Shown here: in pieces, positions 23,813 through 31,971 of the stretch | How positions within the stretch are numbered: the first letter of the stretch is position 1 | Layout: each line of letters starts with the position of its first letter | DNA from: Vallitalea maricola | Lineage (GTDB): Bacteria > Bacillota > Clostridia > Lachnospirales > Vallitaleaceae | DNA length: 36,269 bases | Assembly: GCF_036985595.1 (NCBI RefSeq) | Contig: NZ_BTPU01000044.1 | Span: 1 to 36,269, forward strand | Reading direction: 5' to 3' | Translations under genes and position numbers: made by a program | The notes under the pieces: model-generated | Database searches by the model: none | Told to the model about the DNA's origin: nothing | What the model saw: only the letters and a program-made list of their open reading frames with translations

Positions 23813-24814
23813 TCACCTCACATGATTTAATAAAACCCTTCTGATTTTCATATATTTCTCATGCATTTTAAGTCTAACTTCATCATCCCAATATGAAACA
23901 TTTGCAATATCAATTGTAACTTTTGAAATGAATTTATTATCAAGGAAATTATATTTTGTCATATCTTCATCTTCATTCCTACAACATGCAATCAGTTCAT
24001 CCGACATACCATTTTTCTTCAAAGAATAAGATTTGGTTTTATTAAATATTTTTTTTAAGATATTTTTGTCATTTAAAATATTCTTGCTTCTTTTACCTTT
24101 TAATGTAAATTCATAGTCAATAGATTTTAGTTCTGAGATTTCTTCAAATTCTTTTTCACTAAGACCTAATGCATCGAGGTCAAGTAAGTTATCTGGTGGT
24201 AATGAAATTTTATATGTTATACTATTTACTATATCCTTTTTTATTATTAAATCAATTCCATTTTTAGCTATTATTGGAGTTACATCAATAATATAATCTG
24301 GATCTGTCATTTTTCTAGATAACAAACTTAATTTTCTTATATCTGGTGCAGATTGAGACTTCATAAATGCTAGTGTAATAGTTGGGTTATTATTATTGTC
24401 TTCAAAAAACATATAAAAATATGTAAATACTTCAAAAAATTCATCATCAGCTTTTGTTATTTTAGTTGATTTTAGAGTTGTTATTTTACGTTTTTGAAAG
24501 TCAATAATATCCTTTTTCTTCCCGAGTTTACCGAAAAAATAATTAATTTTATTATCAATTGCAGGTGATGAAGTATTATTAATACTATTTATATTCTTTC
24601 CCCATTTAATTAATTCTAATGAATATGTTTGATCGGTATCTCCAAATTGAAAAGTATTATTATTCATTTCATTATTAAGTATATTAATAAATTCATCTTT
24701 GAAATAACTTGTACTGATTGCTGTTGTTAATGGAGTTCCATCAGGTTTAATTTTATGGGTATCCTTTGAAAAATGTAGTTGGTAAAAATAAATTGTTTTT
24801 GTTTTAATTGCCAT
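23813..24814 (-). CDS. Uncharacterised 333-aa protein, SOS-box associated
   Basis: I do not recognise this family. The protein is soluble by composition, with KTIYFYQLHFSKDTHKIKPD at the N-terminus, a mixed alpha/beta middle (YTFYF-like FEVFTYFYMFFEDNNNNP, IRKLSLLSRKMTDPDYIIDV) and a basic C-terminal part (FTLKGKRSKNILNDKN). It has no signal peptide, membrane helix or obvious catalytic motif. AAAGGAG precedes the ATG. It is translationally coupled to a four-helix membrane protein and stands behind a perfect LexA box. It lies between the recombinase and a probable defence operon, so it could be a DNA-damage-induced effector, a phage-exclusion protein or an unrelated cargo gene. Low-similarity families such as DUF4747 or DUF6731 came to mind but are unconfirmed. 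Confidence 0.6.
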   Translation of the reverse strand: MAIKTKTIYFYQLHFSKDTHKIKPDGTPLTTAISTSYFKDEFINILNNEMNNNTFQFGDTDQTYSLELIKWGKNINSINNTSSPAIDNKINYFFGKLGKKKDIIDFQKRKITTLKSTKITKADDEFFEVFTYFYMFFEDNNNNPTITLAFMKSQSAPDIRKLSLLSRKMTDPDYIIDVTPIIAKNGIDLIIKKDIVNSITYKISLPPDNLLDLDALGLSEKEFEEISELKSIDYEFTLKGKRSKNILNDKNILKKIFNKTKSYSLKKNGMSDELIACCRNEDEDMTKYNFLDNKFISKVTIDIANVSYWDDEVRLKMHEKYMKIRRVLLNHVR

Positions 24815-24831
24815 AATGACATCTCCTTTAT

Positions 24832-24860
24832 ATTATAATATTTTATAGTTGGTTTGTAAA
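24832..24860 (-). promoter_or_regulatory. Possible promoter of the 333-aa protein gene
   Basis: On the minus strand TTTACA (24860-24855) and TATAAT (24837-24832) are separated by 17 bases. The predicted start would fall inside the ribosome site, so the real start may come from TATAAA a few bases further upstream, whose -35 region would overlap the LexA box. Confidence 0.45.
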
Positions 24861-24867
24861 TAGCAAA

Positions 24868-24881
24868 CGAACATTTGTTCG
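24868..24881. promoter_or_regulatory. LexA (SOS) box
   Basis: CGAACATTTGTTCG is an exact match to the Firmicutes LexA consensus CGAAC-N4-GTTCG. It lies upstream of the 23813-24814 gene, beside or overlapping its -35 region, in an intergenic gap of 82 bases. Confidence 0.88.
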
Positions 24882-24896
24882 TAATTAAAATAAGGA

Positions 24897-26642
24897 TTAT
24901 AATAAATCCGTGAAATCAAATGTTAATTGTTTGCATTCATCAAAATAATCAAGTAATAGATCTGTTGTAATTTTTCTTTCACAAGTTTTTCTATCATTAA
25001 AATTAAGATTAAATTTAGGACTATTTAGCAAATCTATTATTTCTTCTATAACATCAATAAATTCATCATTATCATCTAAGACTGATAACATTTCAGTACA
25101 ATATTTAATCATACCATTACTATTAAATGGTGGTATCTTAAATCCTGCAACTTTAACTCTGAATAACATTAGAATATGATATCTATATCTCCACATATTA
25201 TCTTCAATCATATTGTCATTAAATAAATTTTCAAGTTTTATGTAGGTTAATGAACTAACGTAATAAGGTTCTAATTTATGATTAATATCAAAGATAGTAT
25301 GTCCCATTTCTTTCTTTAGTTTCCCATAATAACCTGTAACAAGATGTGGTTTATTAAGAAACATTGAAGAAAAAACTTTAATTTGAGTTTCAATATTTAC
25401 TATTCTAAAGTTTTGAATATCACAATTTTTATATTGATTTGTTCGTCTTTCATAATATAATTTATTTTCATCTTCATACAATGCTTTATAAAATGTTTCA
25501 AGATTTTTTTGGAAGTCAGTTAATGCTTCTAGTTGTTCAACTTCTACAGCAGTTTGGTTATTTGTAGCTCTTGTTATTTGACTTTTTATTTCTGGATTAT
25601 CAGTAATTATTATTTTTAATGGGACGTTAACCTTCTCAATACCTTTAATCAATCTGTTTTCATATAAAACATGACTCGTTTGACATCCATTCACTATTTG
25701 ATAGTTAGTAATAGTTAAATCATCACCTGCACCTGATATTTGTTCTGCAACAACTGTTACACCATTATTTAAGATACTAAAAAATTCAAATTTCCCGTTT
25801 GAAATAGTTGTATTAATATCATTATTTACAGGGTTATCTTCTTTTTCTAAATAGTCCCTTATGTTATCCTCAAATACAGATTTCATTTTATCTGTGTCAT
25901 CTATAATAATTTTTTTAAATTCTTCAAATGGTAGCATACCAGAATATGATACTTTTACATCTGGAATAGTTGGCAAAATTACTTTTTTTTCAAAATGTAT
26001 ATCAGCAGTAACGGGTTCTTTTGTTTTTCTATACATTGATTGTAATATCTTAGCATCACATGGATTGAAAGTTATTGATTCAAATAGATTAGTACTATCT
26101 AATTCTTTTATATTGTTTTCTATAATATTCTTAAGATTAGCATCTTCAATCCATTTCCCAGTAGATACATAGTACAATTTACATAATGGGTTTCGTTCTT
26201 TCATATACTTAGAATTATTATATATAAAATCTTTCATTTCTATAAAAGTTTTCATTTCGTCAGTTTCAAATATATTAGCTTGATTAGAAAAGAAACTTTT
26301 AACCCATCTAAAAAAACCATCTATTTTAGTTCCACTAAATTTTGAAGATGTTTTAGACTGAATAAAAACAAACTGAACGTTTAATATTCTGTTCATATCA
26401 ATTAAATCCTGAATTTCATTTATTGATTCACATAATTTATTATTAATAATAATTCCAATTCCATCAATTCCTTGAGTTGCTCTACCAGTTAATGTGTTTT
26501 TTATATTAAAGCTTATTGAATCATATTCTTTATTAATAACACAATAATTTACAAATAATTCAAATTGGTCACTTTCTTTCATTCTTCTATAATTTTTACT
26601 AAGTGAAAACTCATTTAGAAAACTTTTGGTAATTGCATCCAT
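24897..26642 (-). CDS. AIPR-family protein (abortive infection phage resistance)
   Basis: This 581-residue protein has the AIPR (PF10592) signature: EFFSILNNGVTVVAEQISG, TNYQIVNGCQTSHVLYEN, followed by NVPLKIIITDNPEIKSQITR and ATNNQTAVEVEQLEALTDFQ. An N-terminal part of about 200 residues (GRATQGIDGIGIIINN, VQFVFIQSKTSSKFSGTKID) has the look of a PD-(D/E)xK-like nuclease fold, with the D/Q-x-K pattern in FIQSKTSS, but this is uncertain. AIPR genes are linked to phage abortive infection and often sit next to restriction-type genes. GGAGG precedes the ATG. It is the last gene of a three-gene unit with the ImmA/IrrE and ATPase genes. Confidence 0.85.
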   Translation of the reverse strand: MDAITKSFLNEFSLSKNYRRMKESDQFELFVNYCVINKEYDSISFNIKNTLTGRATQGIDGIGIIINNKLCESINEIQDLIDMNRILNVQFVFIQSKTSSKFSGTKIDGFFRWVKSFFSNQANIFETDEMKTFIEMKDFIYNNSKYMKERNPLCKLYYVSTGKWIEDANLKNIIENNIKELDSTNLFESITFNPCDAKILQSMYRKTKEPVTADIHFEKKVILPTIPDVKVSYSGMLPFEEFKKIIIDDTDKMKSVFEDNIRDYLEKEDNPVNNDINTTISNGKFEFFSILNNGVTVVAEQISGAGDDLTITNYQIVNGCQTSHVLYENRLIKGIEKVNVPLKIIITDNPEIKSQITRATNNQTAVEVEQLEALTDFQKNLETFYKALYEDENKLYYERRTNQYKNCDIQNFRIVNIETQIKVFSSMFLNKPHLVTGYYGKLKKEMGHTIFDINHKLEPYYVSSLTYIKLENLFNDNMIEDNMWRYRYHILMLFRVKVAGFKIPPFNSNGMIKYCTEMLSVLDDNDEFIDVIEEIIDLLNSPKFNLNFNDRKTCERKITTDLLLDYFDECKQLTFDFTDLL

Positions 26643-26734
26643 GGTTCTTACCTCCTTTATTTTTACGTACTATAGGTATTTAATAATGTAATACCATTTA
26701 ATCTTCTATAATATATTTTTTTCTCACATAATTT

Positions 26735-27166
26735 CTATATAAATTTTAATTTTACTAATTCTATTGGTATAGCCACCATAGAAGAAATCTGTTCTATCTT
26801 CATATCTTTAAATTCTATATCTTTTTCAAACCCATCTGGCAAGAGTAGGTTAGCTGCGAAATAATTAGCTTGATATTCAAATTTATCTCTTGAATAGTAT
26901 GTATTCTTTTCTAAGTAAGCCATATTAAGATTATCATGTAGTAAAGCGTGTCCTAATTCATGAGCTATAATTACACGTTGATCATAATAATCTAAGTTAT
27001 TATTAACAAGAATAAATTTAAAACCATTTTGATTGATATATAGTCCATTATTATTACCTAAGTAATCATAGATAATGGTTATACCTAAGTAATTGGCTAA
27101 TTCAGTTGGTTCATTAGAACCAAATTTATCTAGTAACTTAGCTATCTCAATTTTTATCCAATTCAT
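26735..27166 (-). CDS. ImmA/IrrE-type zinc metallopeptidase
   Basis: This protein of about 143 residues has the COG2856 pattern: NYLGITIIYDYLG at the N-terminus, the zinc motif HELGH in RVIIAHELGHALLHD, and the glutamate-bearing helix FEYQANYFAANLLLP. ImmA-like peptidases cleave Xre-type repressors in mobile elements, and IrrE-like ones act in stress. No helix-turn-helix domain is fused here. I use the ATG at 27166; a GTG at 27175 is in frame. Its place between an ABC-type ATPase gene and an AIPR gene suggests it is a sensor or activating protease of a defence unit, although the Xre repressor at 31972 is another possible target. Confidence 0.85.
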   Translation of the reverse strand: MNWIKIEIAKLLDKFGSNEPTELANYLGITIIYDYLGNNNGLYINQNGFKFILVNNNLDYYDQRVIIAHELGHALLHDNLNMAYLEKNTYYSRDKFEYQANYFAANLLLPDGFEKDIEFKDMKIEQISSMVAIPIELVKLKFI

Positions 27167-27223
27167 GATTGTCACTTTCTAGTAGTATTTTTTTGTTTAC
27201 TAAAAATTATTGTATTAGTTATT

Positions 27224-29407
27224 CTATATTCCCTTTAAGCTGTTATATAAGTTTATTAACTCTTCTAATGACATATCTACAATTGGTTCATACATAAAAG
27301 AATTAATATGAATGTTTTCAGATGTAATAATTAACACCCTTTCAATAATTTCTTCAATTTTAATATCTTCAGGATTATCCTTGTTAAAATTAATCATATT
27401 TCTCAAATTTCTTGTTTGATCACGTGTAATCCCATTTACTAATTCATTATTATTTATTCTATTTATCATGTATTTTTCCGCCATATGCCTAATGGCAATG
27501 GATAAAACAATTTTGTTCTCAATATTTATAGAGTTTGTCTCATGATTAACTATCTGCTCAGCAACTTCACTTAATAGAATTACTACTTTTTTACTACTAT
27601 TCTGAGTAAAATTTTCTATTTTACGTTCCCATATTGTGTTGTACCAGATAAATAGGTCTTGTACCAAAATATCTTCTGTAGCTTTAACTTCACCTGAGCT
27701 TACTTGTTTATAGTGCAATAAATTAGTAAGGTTTTTATATATAATATTGTCGGTTCCTTTAATATATTCACTTATATTTCTGACAAATGCAATTGAAGAA
27801 AGAAAAATTTTATCGTTGTTGTAAACACTATTTCTCCAGTTTGCAAAAACATTTTTAGTATATTGACCATGCTCTAATGTTATAGCCACTTCATTTTTGT
27901 TAACAAAATTAGATGAGGGCTGAATGCCTATTCGTGATGACACAGTTCTATAAAAATCAAAATTATGGGTAAGTATGATTGGAAAAAATATTTCATTATC
28001 AACTATTTCTTTAATATACTCAATGATTGCATATTTGTTTCTATAGTCAAATGAATCTGCTAAATCATCAATAATTAAAAAAGTATCCTTATTTAACTCT
28101 TTTCGAGCTTGAATTTCAAATATAACATTTAATAAGTATAATGCTTTTTTTTCACCATTACTTAAGTGACGTAGTAAATTTTCTTCTTCAACCTCGGTTT
28201 CCTCACCCCTATCTTCATATTTAAAAGCAATCGCTGGCAACTCACTTTTTAATATAACATCATCTTTGTTTGTTACCATAAGTTTGAATGGCATATTTGA
28301 AAATCTTTCATTAAATTGAGTTACTACTTTGTTCCACGTTGTGGATTGTTCATTAGCTAATTTAACTATATCAGTAAGCTTTTTTCTATTATTTTGATAA
28401 TTAATAATTGCTTCCTTCATTAATGGTAATTCATTAAAAAGATAAGATATCCATAACTTTCTCTTAAAATTAGGTAAGTCCAATAATTCTGGAATTATTT
28501 CTCTATTGTTTAATATTATGTCACGTAATTCCTTTGTTCCTGTTTTTGCAGACAGTAGCTTGTCTATTTTATCAAATTCTTCGGATAATTCTTCGTCTAA
28601 TATTCTTTTCTTTTCATCATCTATTATCTTTTTATATTCTTTTTCACCAATTGCATTACCAGTATTCGCAAATATAACTTGATGTTTGGCTTTGAAGAAA
28701 CCATCTTTTTTTAGAATTCTTAAAACATCTTCTGCATTATTATGATTAAATGATTTTTTGAAGACACTAGAATTGGTTAATAACTTTTCGTATTGTTCTA
28801 TATATGCTTGAAGTTGTTTTTGAACTTCATTATTCAATAAGATTTTTTCAGAATCAGGAGTAATTATCTTACTGTACTTAATATCAATTTTATTGATATG
28901 GGAGTCTTTATTATCAATGTAGATTTTTTCAATACAATCATAAATTTCTTTTTCAGGTAAGCCAAAATCTTTTAATAGTATATTTTCAGAATTTCGCTTA
29001 CCTGATAATTTATTTATATTTTTAAACAAAATATCCATTTTAGCTTGTATATCTTTATGAATGTTTTCGTAATCTTTTTTCAAATCTTCATCTGCTAATA
29101 ATATGCTTACATTATCAGATTTATAGTTATCTAAATATGGTTCAATTACAAGTACATCATCTTTGGTAATGTCTACTCCATTAGCATCATTGAATTTAAC
29201 TTCTCTTATAGTATTACGAGAGGGGTAAAAACAATCTTTAGTTTCTTGTTCTAAATAAATATCTTTTATAGTATTTGCAAAGGATGTTTTCATTACTCCA
29301 TTCGGTGCATAAATCAAATGAGCTTTTTTCCTTTCATTAAATGTAAAAGTATAAGTCAAGTTTGATATACCGTAGCAATTTTCTAAATTAATAAATATTT
29401 CTTTCAT
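27224..29407 (-). CDS. AAA_13-like ABC ATPase with coiled coils, probable defence ATPase
   Basis: This 727-residue ATPase is of the RecF/SMC-like type. A Walker A variant lies at 33-42 (YAPNGVMKTS, Lys40), in which the usual glycine before lysine is methionine. The long helical middle has no CxxC zinc hook. The signature LRHLSNGEKKALYLL, Walker B TFLIIDDLADSFD and H-loop PIILTHNFDFYRT follow. After the ATPase part comes a helical C-terminal domain of about 230 residues containing FVRNISEY and, 18 residues after the glutamate, LLHYK. That recalls the Arg-x3-Glu and His residues of PrrC/RloC anticodon nucleases, although the spacing differs. GGAGG precedes the ATG. It is the first gene of a unit with ImmA/IrrE and AIPR genes. 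Confidence 0.82.
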   Translation of the reverse strand: MKEIFINLENCYGISNLTYTFTFNERKKAHLIYAPNGVMKTSFANTIKDIYLEQETKDCFYPSRNTIREVKFNDANGVDITKDDVLVIEPYLDNYKSDNVSILLADEDLKKDYENIHKDIQAKMDILFKNINKLSGKRNSENILLKDFGLPEKEIYDCIEKIYIDNKDSHINKIDIKYSKIITPDSEKILLNNEVQKQLQAYIEQYEKLLTNSSVFKKSFNHNNAEDVLRILKKDGFFKAKHQVIFANTGNAIGEKEYKKIIDDEKKRILDEELSEEFDKIDKLLSAKTGTKELRDIILNNREIIPELLDLPNFKRKLWISYLFNELPLMKEAIINYQNNRKKLTDIVKLANEQSTTWNKVVTQFNERFSNMPFKLMVTNKDDVILKSELPAIAFKYEDRGEETEVEEENLLRHLSNGEKKALYLLNVIFEIQARKELNKDTFLIIDDLADSFDYRNKYAIIEYIKEIVDNEIFFPIILTHNFDFYRTVSSRIGIQPSSNFVNKNEVAITLEHGQYTKNVFANWRNSVYNNDKIFLSSIAFVRNISEYIKGTDNIIYKNLTNLLHYKQVSSGEVKATEDILVQDLFIWYNTIWERKIENFTQNSSKKVVILLSEVAEQIVNHETNSINIENKIVLSIAIRHMAEKYMINRINNNELVNGITRDQTRNLRNMINFNKDNPEDIKIEEIIERVLIITSENIHINSFMYEPIVDMSLEELINLYNSLKGI

Positions 29408-29489
29408 TTATATTCCTCCATTTAGGATAGTAATTTATATAATAACCTTTATTTATCACTTATTCTTTAAATTATTTATTAAAAATTCC

Positions 29490-29624
29490 ATACAAAAAAG
29501 CAGCGAATAAAAACTATCCAACTACTCATTTAAAATGCCTTTTTCATAGTCGGCTAAGCGATATAAGATATTTTATTTTTTATTATCCTCATTCTGCCAT
29601 ATCTTTAGTAGTTCTTAACATCTT
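29490..29624 (-). pseudogene. Decayed second copy of the Xre repressor 3' end and its terminator
   Basis: On the minus strand this stretch encodes KMLRTTKDMAE and a stop, the same as the C-terminus of the repressor at 31972-32379, and then resembles that gene's downstream region including the terminator. Bases 29592-29624 are identical to 31999-32031 (33 bases), and further blocks match (CAAAAAAGCAG, ACTATCCAACT, AAAATGCCTTTTTC). The 5' part of the gene is missing. The two copies flank the HEPN gene pair as direct repeats. Confidence 0.8.
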
Positions 29625-29633
29625 CTATCCGAA

Positions 29634-29661
29634 CGAACGGAAATACATTGTTAGCTGATGT
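29634..29661 (-). repeat. attC-like half site after the 217-aa gene
   Basis: This 28-base block matches 30481-30508 at 26 positions and includes CGAACGGAAATA and TTGTTAGCTGA. It lies 27 bases after the stop of the 29688-30341 gene. The partner half of the palindrome is missing and xre-remnant sequence begins instead; its ATGTTAAG could still pair with CTAACA. Confidence 0.6.
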
Positions 29662-29687
29662 ATAAAACGCCAATTGACAAACTTACT

Positions 29688-30341
29688 CTAATTAATATGT
29701 GCTAAAAATTGCTCAATACCTGATAACATATTTTTAACATCATTGTTATCATAATTAGAAAAATTCCCATGTGCTGCAGAATTCCCTATGTCTAACCATG
29801 CTTGTATCAATCTCCATTGAGGTTGAGTATATATTTGTATTTTTTTTAATTCATCATTTATTCTACTTGTTTTATATGTATCATCTATACCTTCTCTTCG
29901 AGCAATTCTTTTTAATGCATCTTCAACAACCACTCTACCTAATACCGCAGAAGCGTCTTTATGACTAGTCTCTAATAAGTGTTTAGCCTCTTCCAAAACT
30001 GAATCAAATATTTCTCCAGCTATTAAAAACTCTTGTCCAACTATATATCCATTTTCTAAATCATCTAATGCTCCCATTAAAACACCAGTTATTGCATCAA
30101 CATCACTTGGTCTACTTACACCTACATTTAACTTTTTATCAAGCTCTACATAATGAATGCTATGCTCTCCAAAAGTAATCTTGATAATATTTCTTGCTTT
30201 AGTTAACCAAGCATTTAATTTTATCTTGTCACCTATAAAACTTCCGCCTATAGTACTACCCTGTTTTGTAGCAAGAACCTCTTTACTTTCTTGGATGATA
30301 GCTTTTATTCTATTGGAATAATTTATAATCCTTGGATTCAT
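29688..30341 (-). CDS. HEPN-like protein with degenerate active-site motif (217 aa)
   Basis: This soluble 217-residue protein has a C-terminal all-helical part (about 110-217): EAKHLLETSHKDASAVLGRV, VVEDALKRIARREGI and WLDIGNSAAHGNFSNY. The order and the final N-x-A-A-H segment resemble HEPN or DUF4145-like domains. The usual arginine of the R-x4-6-H ribonuclease motif is replaced by asparagine or lies elsewhere, so nuclease activity is uncertain. GAAAGGAG precedes the ATG. The gene is compact, with 42 bases between the upstream palindrome and the start and 27 bases from the stop to the next palindrome half, as in integron gene cassettes. A role in phage defence is inferred from fold and neighbours only. 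Confidence 0.6.
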   Translation of the reverse strand: MNPRIINYSNRIKAIIQESKEVLATKQGSTIGGSFIGDKIKLNAWLTKARNIIKITFGEHSIHYVELDKKLNVGVSRPSDVDAITGVLMGALDDLENGYIVGQEFLIAGEIFDSVLEEAKHLLETSHKDASAVLGRVVVEDALKRIARREGIDDTYKTSRINDELKKIQIYTQPQWRLIQAWLDIGNSAAHGNFSNYDNNDVKNMLSGIEQFLAHIN

Positions 30342-30381
30342 TGTTTTTCTCCTTTCAAAATACCACTACAAAGTTTTATAT

Positions 30382-30505
30382 GTTAGCTAACGTTCCGTAT
30401 TTCCGACGTATCTGAACTGGTGGACCCTCAGAGCCCTTCTTCGTAGGCGGTGCTTGCACCCAGTGAAGAGATGTGCGTAGCGAACGGAAATATATTGTTA
30501 GCTGA
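30382..30505 (-). repeat. attC-like imperfect palindrome between the two HEPN genes
   Basis: About 124 bases, clearly GC-richer than the surroundings, have inverted ends. On the minus strand the left end reads AGCTAACAATATATTTCCG and the right end CGGAAATACGGAACGTTAGC followed by T. More internal pairing is possible (CACTGG/CCAGTT, GGTGC/GCACC). It begins 15 bases after the stop of the 30520 gene and ends 42 bases before the next start, as integron attC sites do. The outer boxes (CTAAC and GTTAG) match the R''/R' core except for one position of GTTRRRY. Confidence 0.6.
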
Positions 30506-30519
30506 AGTCTACACGGAAA

Positions 30520-31731
30520 CTATATTGCAGAATTTATTATTATTATCTTAGCAATCATTTCAATCAAAAGAATTTCCTTTCTTACTAAAGCTAGATTTTC
30601 ATTAGTCGCCAGAAAAGGTATAGCCTTATCTTCATCAAAATCAGGATTTGAATGAACAATTGAACATCTTAATCTATATATTCTAGTAGTTAGGTTATCA
30701 TAAAAAGCATTATCATTTTCAAAGTTTATCCCTATTAATCTCATGTCTGAATTACACTTTAATATTCTATCTTCAGTAAAATAACTAAGCCTATTTATTT
30801 CATCTAAATTTTCAGCCAATTCTTCTCTATCAATATATTGATTAAAGACACGTTTTAGCTTAATTTTATCAGTAAGATGCTTCTCATTTTCTTTCTTAAC
30901 CAATTTTACAGCTTTATTCACATAATGATCTATCCTCAAGTGAAAATCAGGTTTAAGTAACATTTTCCTAATACCGCTTGACACTTGATAATATGCGCTT
31001 TTATCAAGAAAATATTCTATAATACTATAATAACACAAATATCTAAAAGGAATATAATTAACCTTCTCCGCATTTCTATAATATCCAATTAATTCAGGTA
31101 TATAGTCTTTGTAACTAAATTCAATACTATTATTTGGTAATTCATGTCTTCTTGCCATACCACCTATAGGTCTTGTATAATAGTCATCTAAAGATATTGG
31201 TTCAAAGTGAATTCTGAAATTAGAACTAATATCAAATAATACAGAATCAGTTATACATCTAATATCCTCTGAAAAAATACTCTCATCATAAGTAGTAAAA
31301 TTTGAAATTTTTACTATAGTTGCTCTGCTAGGTCTATATCTTCCGCCACGAATTGATGACATTAAAGTATACTCATCTTGTCCTTCTTCTATAACTTTAA
31401 TTAATATATCTAAATTATTGTTTTTATAATTCATGTTAATGTTTAGATTCTTCTCAGGTGAAAGGGATCTATTAATCCTTGAAACACTTGTAACCTGTAA
31501 ATATATATCCGTCTTCCAAATAAATCCCAAAAAATCATCTAATAATTCTAATTCATCGAAATCAAAATCTTTGTAAAAGTCCAAATGTGCTCTGCGTATT
31601 ATTAATTCTGGTTTATTACTATTCTTACTGGATAAGATAATTCTATCATGAAGAGACTCATCATAATCTCCCGCCTCTCTAGCTACTTCAAATTTTTCAC
31701 TTTCATTTAATCTACTAATTAATTCTTTCAC
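30520..31731 (-). CDS. HEPN-domain protein (ApeA-like C-terminus), probable RNase of a defence cassette
   Basis: This protein of about 403 residues starts at a GTG seven bases after GGGAGG. The N-terminal half (about 1-215) is mixed alpha/beta and not recognised. The C-terminal half is helical and ends with the HEPN ribonuclease motif R-x4-H in RIYRLRCSIVHSNPD, preceded by the helix RYLCYYSIIEYFLDKS. This layout resembles the ApeA-like HEPN group known from anti-phage proteins. It is a single-gene unit between two attC-like palindromes, immediately upstream of a second HEPN-like gene. Target RNA and trigger cannot be deduced. The exact N-terminal fold remains unknown. Confidence 0.7.
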   Translation of the reverse strand: MKELISRLNESEKFEVAREAGDYDESLHDRIILSSKNSNKPELIIRRAHLDFYKDFDFDELELLDDFLGFIWKTDIYLQVTSVSRINRSLSPEKNLNINMNYKNNNLDILIKVIEEGQDEYTLMSSIRGGRYRPSRATIVKISNFTTYDESIFSEDIRCITDSVLFDISSNFRIHFEPISLDDYYTRPIGGMARRHELPNNSIEFSYKDYIPELIGYYRNAEKVNYIPFRYLCYYSIIEYFLDKSAYYQVSSGIRKMLLKPDFHLRIDHYVNKAVKLVKKENEKHLTDKIKLKRVFNQYIDREELAENLDEINRLSYFTEDRILKCNSDMRLIGINFENDNAFYDNLTTRIYRLRCSIVHSNPDFDEDKAIPFLATNENLALVRKEILLIEMIAKIIIINSAI

Positions 31732-31760
31732 TTTAAGACCTCCCAATCTATAGTGTATAT

Positions 31761-31788
31761 TTCAGCTAGCTAAAGTATTGCCGACACT
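31761..31788 (-). repeat. attC-like right-half site upstream of the 403-aa HEPN gene
   Basis: On the plus strand TAGCTAAAGTATTGCCGAC resembles TAGCTAACGTTCCGTATTTC plus CGAC of the complete palindrome (30384-30406), with a five-base gap. It lies about 40 bases before the GTG start, the same distance as in the next cassette. Confidence 0.45.
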
Positions 31789-31882
31789 CAATTAATATAC
31801 TTAAAAATCATTATTTGAATAAACAAACCATTTATACTATAAAAATATATGATTCAACAAAATATTCAGAAATCAACCCACG

Positions 31883-31915
31883 CAAAAAAGCAGTGGATAA
31901 TACTATCCAACTGCT
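31883..31915 (-). terminator. Terminator of the Xre repressor gene
   Basis: AGCAGTGGATA (31889-31899) pairs with TATCCAACTGCT (31904-31915) with one bulge. On the minus strand a run of six T follows (complement of 31884-31889). A decayed version occurs at 29491-29525. Confidence 0.85.
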
Positions 31916-31971
31916 CACTAAAATGCCTTTTTCGTAGTCGTTTGAGCTATATAAGATTAGAATAAAATGTC

